From Clostridia bacterium (GTDB taxonomy: Bacteria; Bacillota_A; Clostridia; Oscillospirales; CAG-272), in contig JAFXHW010000184.1 of the NCBI GenBank assembly GCA_017533545.1, forward strand, positions 1 to 13,011: DNA of 13,011 bases, read 5' to 3'. The position numbers and the translations under genes are program-made. This document shows positions 7,436 through 13,011 of this stretch, piece after piece. Position 1 is the stretch's first letter; the number at the start of each line of letters is the position of its first letter. Below the pieces are notes generated by a model. It had not been told where the DNA came from and ran no database searches. It was given only the letters and a program-made list of their open reading frames with translations.

Positions 7436-8341
7436 TCAGTCACGTTTTATAAACTCGTTGAATACAGATCTGTGCGGAAGATAGGAAATATCGAGAGAAG
7501 GTATTCTTCTTATCTTTTCGGCTATCGGATCGATGATCGCCTTCGTTTCCTCTTTCTTTGCGTGTGATGCGATGGTCAAAAACTGATCTTTTATCATATT
7601 CAGCTCATAGGCGAGCAGAGAATTGATCTTAAACGGCACACTCTCTTCGCGCGGGATAATATTCTTGTCCTCGTTTGACACAACCTCTTTCCAAAGATAG
7701 AGAGTGAAATCGGGTTCAGATCCGCGGTAGTGATAGTCACGCACCAGCCGTCGGATAAGCCGTATCTCGCGGCGATCAAAATGCTCGCCCGATACTATGG
7801 CATCCTCGCGTACCGAAATATATATTCTTTCCAGCTTGTCTGCGGGAAGGAGCGAAACGATCTCGGGGTATATACCCTGAATCCCTTCAAAGAGTACGAT
7901 GTCCTCTTCGTGCGGGATGTAAGGGATATATTCCGATCGGCGTCCCGTCAGAAAGTCGAACTTCGGCAGCGAGCAGGGCTGCCCTCTTTCGATCAGATCG
8001 GTGCATTCGTCGAAATATTCAAGATCGACCGCATCGGCAGATTCATAGTCGACCGTCTGATCTTCGTCGATCGTTCTGTCTCCGCCGTTGTCGCGGTAGA
8101 AATCATCGATCGAAATAACGATCACCCTCCGTCCGAAAGCGGCAAACGATTCGATAAGGCGGCCGGCGGTGGTCGTTTTTCCGGAACAGGTCGGACCGGA
8201 AAGCATCACGAAGCGAAGCTCGGGATGATTGTGTGCGGCCTCGGCGGCGCGCATGATCTCGGCATCGTAGCGCGATTCGCTTGCCGCGATTATATCGCGT
8301 ATCTCGCCGTCGGTTTTGTATTTGTGGTTTTGTATAAGCAT
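7436..8341 (-). CDS. Uridine-kinase-like P-loop nucleoside kinase without N-terminal TGS part
   Basis: This 301-residue protein belongs to the phosphoribulokinase/uridine kinase family. Walker A is GPTCSGKT (residues 49-56), followed by the substrate loop VISIDDFYRD (75-84), the lid-region stretch LPKFDFLTGRRSEY (125-138), the strand IVLFEGIQGIYPE (148-160) and RLIRRLVRDYHYRG (194-207). The C-terminal pattern (WKEVV..EDKNIIP, then INSLLAYELNMIK) matches the kinase half of the long clostridial nucleoside kinases of about 550 residues, whose N-terminus carries TGS and threonyl-tRNA-synthetase-like modules. Here those are absent and only about 45 residues precede the P-loop. It likely uses ATP or GTP to phosphorylate a nucleoside; the exact substrate is unknown. 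ATG at 8341 has GAGG five bases away. It heads the phosphorylase-deaminase group. Confidence 0.85.
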   Translation of the reverse strand: MLIQNHKYKTDGEIRDIIAASESRYDAEIMRAAEAAHNHPELRFVMLSGPTCSGKTTTAGRLIESFAAFGRRVIVISIDDFYRDNGGDRTIDEDQTVDYESADAVDLEYFDECTDLIERGQPCSLPKFDFLTGRRSEYIPYIPHEEDIVLFEGIQGIYPEIVSLLPADKLERIYISVREDAIVSGEHFDRREIRLIRRLVRDYHYRGSEPDFTLYLWKEVVSNEDKNIIPREESVPFKINSLLAYELNMIKDQFLTIASHAKKEETKAIIDPIAEKIRRIPSLDISYLPHRSVFNEFIKRD

Positions 8342-8384
8342 TGTGACCTCAAAAAAATATAAGACCGTGTAGTGTAGTGCGTTT

Positions 8385-9866
8385 TTATATATTATAATCG
8401 AATGTGCGTATTTTATTTAATGTGTCGGCGTATCCATCCCATTCGAGATATTCGTAAGGATATTTCGGTGCAAAACAGCGCTCGATGTACAGCCCGTCCT
8501 CCGATTCGTCGCTGTGGCAGACGAATTTGGTAACCGCACCTGCACCTACCGCGATGATGCTGTGGATCTCCTCCATCATAAAGATGTTGTAAAGTCCGTC
8601 GGCGCCCTCTTTGGCGTAGCCGACATTTTCGAGCGAGCCGACCATATTTTTCTGGCGATACATATAGTAGGGATGGTATCCTGCGCTGTTAAGACTCTCG
8701 GCGGCAAAATCCACACATGCGGGAGCAATTCCGCCCTCGCGCGAAAAGGCGTCGCCCTTGGCGCAAAGCTCTGATGCCTTTTTTACCGAGAAGGTATGGA
8801 CGGTGACGTTTGCGGGATCGAGCGCGATTACGTCGCGCACGCTCTTTTGAAAGCTCTCGACAGTGTCGCCCGGCAGACCTGCGATAAGATCTGTATTTAT
8901 ATATTTTATGCCGCTCTTTTTAGCAATATCATAGGCGGCGAAAAAATCGTCGGCCGTGTGCGAGCGCCCGATAGAGGATAGCACGCTGTCGGAGGTGGTC
9001 TGCGGATTTACCGATATGCGGTTGACCCCGTGCGAGCAGGCAACGGCGAGCTTTTCAGCTGTCACCGTGTCGGGGCGTCCCGCCTCGAGCGTGAATTCGA
9101 GAGGGGAAGCGGAGCATTTTTTTAGTCCGCGGTTGATTGCCGTAAGCAAAAGATCAAGCTGAGATGCGCTGAGAGTTGTGGGTGTACCTCCGCCGATGTA
9201 TACGGTCGAAATGTTTAAATCGGCATCGCGTATGGCATCAAATGCGGCATCGAGATCGCGTACAAGCCGTTCAAGATATTCGGGGATAAGGGATAAGAGT
9301 CGGTTTGTGGCGTAGGATATAAAGGAGCAGTAGGAGCAGCGCGAGGGACAGAAGGGTATGGAAACGTAAAGGCTGCACGATCTTTTTTTCAGCTTCGCGA
9401 TGAGATCGAGCTCGCATTTTGCGGTGGACGATGCCAAAAACGCTTTCTTTTCGCTGACGTGGAAGTCGCGCATCAGCAATTTTGCGGCATCTTCGACGCT
9501 CTTTCCTTCGCGCAAAAGTACGGCGGGCAGCTTTGTCGGGCGTACACCCACCATAAGTCCCCATTCGGGGTAAAAGCCGAACATTTCTCCGTAAAGCGAG
9601 TAAATAGCCTCGCCGGCGCAGAGCTTTATCGCGCGACTGCGAGTCATGCCCGTTTCTATTGCTTTTTCGTACGATGTACGTCCCTCTTTGTCGCCGATGC
9701 GGCTGAAAACGCTGACGGTTATTTTGTCGCCGCCGTCGATCACCTCAAGCGACAGCTTGCGGTTTTCGTCGTTTTCGCTTTCGGAAAACTTTTCACCCGG
9801 AAAAAAGAGCATTATAAGTGATTGAACGTAGTAGGGCTTGATGTCGCCCTTTATCTCAACTTTCAT
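8385..9866 (-). CDS. hemZ: HemZ-type radical SAM protein (annotated family: coproporphyrinogen dehydrogenase HemZ)
   Basis: This 493-residue protein has the two-part build of HemZ. An N-terminal domain includes FYPEWGLMVGVRPTKLPAVLL (98-118), a signature of this group, and is followed by a radical SAM barrel. The [4Fe-4S] cysteines are C173, C177 and C180 in SIPFCPSRCSYCSF. The SAM-binding GGGTPT is at 225-230, and later family stretches include LEAGRPD, INTDLIAGLPGD and RQKNMVGSLENVGYAKEG. HemZ is reported to act as an oxygen-independent coproporphyrinogen III oxidase. However, the residue two after the third cysteine is Phe, not the fourth Cys of E. coli HemN, so that activity is uncertain here. 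The HNxxYW heme-binding motif of HemW is not evident either. ATG at 9866 overlaps the dtd stop as ATGA, so translation is coupled. A 43-base gap follows. Confidence 0.9.
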   Translation of the reverse strand: MKVEIKGDIKPYYVQSLIMLFFPGEKFSESENDENRKLSLEVIDGGDKITVSVFSRIGDKEGRTSYEKAIETGMTRSRAIKLCAGEAIYSLYGEMFGFYPEWGLMVGVRPTKLPAVLLREGKSVEDAAKLLMRDFHVSEKKAFLASSTAKCELDLIAKLKKRSCSLYVSIPFCPSRCSYCSFISYATNRLLSLIPEYLERLVRDLDAAFDAIRDADLNISTVYIGGGTPTTLSASQLDLLLTAINRGLKKCSASPLEFTLEAGRPDTVTAEKLAVACSHGVNRISVNPQTTSDSVLSSIGRSHTADDFFAAYDIAKKSGIKYINTDLIAGLPGDTVESFQKSVRDVIALDPANVTVHTFSVKKASELCAKGDAFSREGGIAPACVDFAAESLNSAGYHPYYMYRQKNMVGSLENVGYAKEGADGLYNIFMMEEIHSIIAVGAGAVTKFVCHSDESEDGLYIERCFAPKYPYEYLEWDGYADTLNKIRTFDYNI

Positions 9867-10321
9867 TTTTTCAATAAAACCTTGCTGTCCATGATAATGG
9901 TGACGGGGCCGTCGTTAATGAGAGACACCTTCATGTCGGCGCCGAATTCGCCCCTTTCAACGGTGCCCGAAATTCTCTTTTGAAGCTCGTCTGCGAAAAA
10001 TTCGTAAAGGGGCTTTGCGATGTCGGGCTTTGCCGCCGACAGAAAGTCGGGACGATTGCCGTGCGCGTAGTTGGCCGCCAAGGTAAACTGCGATATTACG
10101 AGGGCGCCTCCCCCGACGTCGCATACCGAGCGGTTCATTTTTCCGTTTTCGTCCTCGAAAATACGAAGCTTGTGTATCTTTTCGGCCAGAGCGACAGCAT
10201 CACTTTCGCTGTCCCCCTCGAGCACGCCGAGAAGGATCATAAGACCCTTGCCGCATCTGCCTATAATATTGCCGTCCACCGAAACCGATGATTCGGTGAC
10301 GCGCTGTAAAAGTGCGATCAT
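9863..10321 (-). CDS. dtd: D-aminoacyl-tRNA deacylase
   Basis: This 152-residue protein is full length for Dtd, the dimeric cytoplasmic enzyme that removes D-amino acids (and glycine mischarged on tRNA-Ala) from tRNA. It starts with the typical MIALLQRVTESSVSVDG. The active-site motif SQFTL is at 77-81, followed by GNRPDF (88-93), the variant of the usual GRRPSF. The chiral-proofreading Gly-cisPro segment NDGPVT is at 136-141. These key residues are intact. ATG at 10321 has AAAGG about 11 bases upstream. It follows rel by 23 bases and overlaps hemZ by four, and rel-dtd adjacency is common in Bacillota. Confidence 0.97.
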   Translation of the reverse strand: MIALLQRVTESSVSVDGNIIGRCGKGLMILLGVLEGDSESDAVALAEKIHKLRIFEDENGKMNRSVCDVGGGALVISQFTLAANYAHGNRPDFLSAAKPDIAKPLYEFFADELQKRISGTVERGEFGADMKVSLINDGPVTIIMDSKVLLKK

Positions 10322-10344
10322 AGTAAATTCTGCCTTTGTATTTG

Positions 10345-12546
10345 TTAAGCGTATCCGCGATCACAGCTTTCGACGTCGGGAATGGATTTGATGCGTCCGA
10401 TGATCGATTTCATGTGATCGAGGTTTTTGCAGCTGACAACGATATTGAGCATGATCGAATCGATGCTTGTCATCTGTGTGTTGATGGCGAGAAGGGAAAC
10501 CTTCATGTCTGCCAGAGCCGCGGTGATGTCGGCAAGCAGAGTGATGCGGTTGCGGGCGCGAATGTCGATCTTCGCCTCGAAGAGATTTCCGCTTTCATGC
10601 TCGGCAACGTCCCATTTCGCATCTACCCATCTGCCTTCGTATTCGGGCTTTTCGCGGTTCATCACCACGTTGGGGCAGTCGCTCTTGTGAAGGGATACGC
10701 CGTATCCGCGGGTAATAAATCCGATAAGCGAATCGCCGGGAACGGGGTTGCAGCAGCGCGCAAATTTGACGGCACAGCCCTCCTGACCGTCGATGATAAC
10801 GCCCGACGACGATTTTTTGTGCTTCGGAATAGAGGTGGTCTGGATCTCGATGGGCTCGGGATTGATTTCGGGCTTGACAACGCGATCAAATTCGTCCTTG
10901 ATCTTGCCTGCCAGCTTGGATATTGTAATGCCGCCGTATCCGATGGTGTTGTAAAGATCGTCAAGCGACTGAATTCCCACCTTGTTGGCAACAGACTGGA
11001 GTATCTCCGTCTTTTGCGCGTTGGTGTAGGGACGGTTGAACTTTTTGAGCTCGCGATCGAGCTCGGCTTTGCCCACGAGGATATTTTCGGGGCGCTGTTC
11101 CTTTTTGAACCACTGACGGATCTTCGTTCTCGCCACACTGGTCTTGACGATTTTGAGCCAGTCGCGTCGTGGACCCTTTGTCTGCGACGAGGTAAGTATC
11201 TCGACGATCTCGCCGTTTTGGGGAACGCGGTCGATGGGCACGATCATACCGTTGATCTTGGCGCCCACCATCTTGTTGCCTACGCCCGAGTGTATGGCGT
11301 ATGCAAAGTCGATAACGGTAGAGCCCTGCGGCAGCGCGATAACGTCGCCCTTGGGGGTAAATACGAAGGTCTCGTCGTGGAAAATATCGATCTTGAGCGC
11401 GCTCAGGAATTCCTCATGGTCGCGCGTGTCGTCCTCGGCCTCGATGAGCTTTGCGACCCATTCGAGCTTCTTGTCGATATCCTCGCGCGATTTTTCGCCC
11501 GATTTGTATTTCCAGTGCGCCGCGATACCGTATTCCGCAACGTGGTGCATCTCTCGTGTACGGATCTGCACCTCAAAGGGGATACCGTCGCGTCCGATGA
11601 CCGTTGTATGAAGGGATCGGTACATATTGGGCTTCGGGGTGGAAATGTAGTCTTTGAATCGTCCGGGAATGGAATTGAAAAGCTCGTGGATAAGACCGAG
11701 CACCTGATAGCATTCGAGCTCGGTGTTTACTATAACGCGCAGAGCGTAAAAGTCGTATATCTCGTCGAAGCTCTTGTTCTGCTCGTACATCTTGCGGTAT
11801 ATAGAATATACCGATTTGACTCGTCCCTCAAGCTGGAAGTTGATATCGTTGTCGGTCAGCTTGTCTGATACCGTCGCACGGGCGTTGTCAATAAAGGAAC
11901 GGTTGAGTCCGTATTTGAGCTCGATATCGCGCTTGACCTCAGCAAAGCCGATTGGGTCGAGGTAGCTCAGCGCCAGATTTTCGAGCTCCTGCTTCATGCG
12001 CTGCATACCGAGTCGGTGCGCGAGAGGAGCATATACCTGCATCGTTTCGAGTGCGGTCATGCGGCGCTTGTTTTCGGGCTTTGCGTCAAGGGTGCGCATA
12101 TTGTGAAGTCGGTCGCACAGCTTGATGAATATTACTCTGATATCCTTCGCCATTGCAAGGAGCATCTTGCGAAGGTTTTCAACGTGTTCCTCTTCCTTGT
12201 CCTCAAAGGGGATCTGAACGAGCTTTGTAAGCCCGTCGACGAGCTGGGCAACCTGATCGCCGAATTCCTTTGTTAAGGTTTCAAGGCATACCTTTGTGCC
12301 GCAGTCCTCGATGGTATCGTGGAGCAGCGCAGCACAGATGGAGTCGGTGTCAAGTCCGAGCGTTGCGGCAATCTCGGCAACGGCGATGGGATGGGAAATG
12401 TATGCCTCGCCGCTGTTGCGGAACTGACCCTCGTGAAGATCGTTGGCATACAGATATGCTTTATTTATCTTTTCGATATCGTAGTGCTTGCCTGTCTTTT
12501 CAAGACTTTGTATAAGCCGTTTGATATCTTCTTCGCTGTTATACAA
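10345..12546 (-). CDS. relA: Bifunctional (p)ppGpp synthetase/hydrolase Rel
   Basis: This long RSH protein (733 residues from the preferred start) makes and degrades (p)ppGpp in the stringent response. Numbering here is from TTG 12546. The hydrolase HD domain is intact: H52, HDTIED at 76-81, and D145/N149 in CDRLHNMRTL. The synthetase domain is also intact: VYSIYRK, D265 in YDFYALRVI, the RFKD motif at 296-299 typical of bifunctional enzymes, KPNMYRSLHTTV, and E325 in FEVQIRT. Then come the TGS domain (about 391-450, VFTPKGDVIALPQGSTVIDFA), a conserved Cys segment (CAVKFARCCNPVPGD) and a C-terminal ACT domain. I choose TTG at 12546 because GGAGGG (12554-12559) lies seven bases upstream. The earlier in-frame TTG at 12561 has no ribosome binding site and overlaps that GGAGGG. 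It lies 27 bases after recJ and 23 before dtd. Confidence 0.96.
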   Translation of the reverse strand: MYNSEEDIKRLIQSLEKTGKHYDIEKINKAYLYANDLHEGQFRNSGEAYISHPIAVAEIAATLGLDTDSICAALLHDTIEDCGTKVCLETLTKEFGDQVAQLVDGLTKLVQIPFEDKEEEHVENLRKMLLAMAKDIRVIFIKLCDRLHNMRTLDAKPENKRRMTALETMQVYAPLAHRLGMQRMKQELENLALSYLDPIGFAEVKRDIELKYGLNRSFIDNARATVSDKLTDNDINFQLEGRVKSVYSIYRKMYEQNKSFDEIYDFYALRVIVNTELECYQVLGLIHELFNSIPGRFKDYISTPKPNMYRSLHTTVIGRDGIPFEVQIRTREMHHVAEYGIAAHWKYKSGEKSREDIDKKLEWVAKLIEAEDDTRDHEEFLSALKIDIFHDETFVFTPKGDVIALPQGSTVIDFAYAIHSGVGNKMVGAKINGMIVPIDRVPQNGEIVEILTSSQTKGPRRDWLKIVKTSVARTKIRQWFKKEQRPENILVGKAELDRELKKFNRPYTNAQKTEILQSVANKVGIQSLDDLYNTIGYGGITISKLAGKIKDEFDRVVKPEINPEPIEIQTTSIPKHKKSSSGVIIDGQEGCAVKFARCCNPVPGDSLIGFITRGYGVSLHKSDCPNVVMNREKPEYEGRWVDAKWDVAEHESGNLFEAKIDIRARNRITLLADITAALADMKVSLLAINTQMTSIDSIMLNIVVSCKNLDHMKSIIGRIKSIPDVESCDRGYA

Positions 12547-12553
12547 GGTGTTA

Positions 12554-12559
12554 CCCTCC
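12554..12559 (-). promoter_or_regulatory. Ribosome binding site that sets the rel start
   Basis: GGAGGG on the minus strand, seven bases before TTG at 12546. Its first G is the last base of the alternative upstream TTG (12559-12561), so a start at that upstream TTG would place this site inside the coding region and leave no Shine-Dalgarno sequence before it. No ATG or GTG start is available near the N-terminus. Confidence 0.7.
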
Positions 12560-12573
12560 AATGATGTGGTATT

Positions 12574-13011
12574 TTACGCGTCGGTATCGTGTCTTAAAGT
12601 ACGACGGAGCTTGCGGTAGATGCCGCAGCGTTCAAGACATACCTTTATTCCGATGGGATTGACGCTTACGCGGAAGAGATCGTCCTTTACGTTCTCTACC
12701 GAGATCAGATTTGCCTCGTTGAAAATATCGAGGATGAAATGAGTTTTTACGATGTTGTTGATCGAACTTCCTCCCGAAAGAGTGCGCAGCCGGACATATC
12801 CGTTATTTTTCGATGCTTCGCGGCGGATGTATCGGTATACAACGGCAAAATCCTCGTGTGTGGGAAGATAATCGCCATTTCCCGCGTAAATGCCGTCGCG
12901 GAGTGATTCGTATATCTCGTTTTGCTCTTCAAGCTGAGCGGCGCGTTCGTCGGGCAGACGGATGTCGCGCACGATGAGCTGTACGTTTTTGTTGTTCAAA
13001 AATTCGTTTAT
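12574..13011 (-). CDS. recJ: Single-stranded-DNA-specific exonuclease RecJ, C-terminal part (5' end outside window)
   Basis: The reading frame is open to the window edge, and 145 residues plus the stop are visible. The first residues, INEFLNNKNVQLIVRDIRL, are the last strand of the RecJ OB-fold (family pattern: NEFxGxxxVQLxVxDIR). After it comes the extra C-terminal region found in clostridial RecJ, with YLPTHEDFAVVYRYIRR and a winged-helix-like segment ending in a basic tail (YRKLRRTLRHDTDA). The catalytic DHH and DHHA1 domains would lie upstream, outside the window. RecJ is a 5'-3' exonuclease used in recombination and repair. The in-frame TTG at 12999 is internal, not a start. recJ directly before rel is a common order in Clostridia. 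Confidence 0.85.
   Translation of the reverse strand: MNEFLNNKNVQLIVRDIRLPDERAAQLEEQNEIYESLRDGIYAGNGDYLPTHEDFAVVYRYIRREASKNNGYVRLRTLSGGSSINNIVKTHFILDIFNEANLISVENVKDDLFRVSVNPIGIKVCLERCGIYRKLRRTLRHDTDA

Noticed and set aside
8342..8384. 43-base spacer between hemZ and the kinase gene, considered as a promoter or terminator.
   Set aside because: It has an A/T run but no hairpin and no acceptable -35/-10 pair; it only supplies GAGG for the kinase gene.
11047..11064. Inverted repeat GAGCTCG / CGAGCTC within rel.
   Set aside because: Explained by codons for ELDREL in the coding sequence; short and not at a gene boundary.
10336..11868. A 510-codon open frame on the plus strand opposite rel.
   Set aside because: It lies wholly inside the well-supported rel gene, reads as low-similarity antisense translation, and has no recognisable domain; long antisense frames are expected opposite genes with this codon bias.
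12574..12999. A separate small gene starting at TTG 12999.
   Set aside because: The frame is open to the window edge and the residues across that TTG are the RecJ OB-fold strand, so it is the end of recJ.

Overview
This 13 kb window looks like ordinary core chromosome from an anaerobic member of the Clostridia (Bacillota). I infer this from the recJ-rel-dtd-hemZ gene order, the SpoVB/YtgP-type flippase, the UPF0237-UPF0210 pair, strong AGGAGG-like ribosome binding sites, and frequent TTG or GTG starts. GC content is roughly half by eye. I see no transposase, phage gene, CRISPR array, rRNA or tRNA. All thirteen genes lie on the minus strand, so transcription runs from high to low coordinates. 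Spacers are very short, the longest being 56 bases.

In the direction of transcription the layout is as follows. First comes the 3' end of recJ (ssDNA exonuclease), then a bifunctional Rel (p)ppGpp synthetase/hydrolase, dtd (D-aminoacyl-tRNA deacylase) and a HemZ-type radical SAM protein. Next is a small nucleoside group: a uridine-kinase-like P-loop kinase, a trimeric-type purine nucleoside phosphorylase and an MtaD/SsnA-type amidohydrolase. After these come a 14-helix-class lipid/oligosaccharide flippase, a DUF1934 protein and holA (DNA polymerase III delta). Finally, behind the only AT-rich spacer with promoter-like sequence, come a UPF0237 ACT-domain protein, a UPF0210 (PFL-fold) protein and the 5' end of an exported S11-type (D-Ala-D-Ala carboxypeptidase-like) protein.

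Many neighbours are translationally coupled: dtd/hemZ overlap by ATGA, DUF1934/holA by GTGA, and UPF0210 and the S11 gene are one base apart. The nucleoside group fits purine and methylthioadenosine salvage: MtaD could deaminate methylthioadenosine to methylthioinosine, which the phosphorylase could then split.

I found no clear new defence or mobile system. The points most worth a second look are: an S11 homologue whose catalytic serine position reads as proline; the uncharacterised ACT/PFL-fold pair with its own putative promoter; the possible deaminate-then-phosphorolyse salvage pair; a nucleoside kinase lacking the usual N-terminal TGS part; a HemZ whose cysteine motif is of the CxxxCxxCxF type; and a hairpin that buries the ribosome binding site of the DUF1934 gene.
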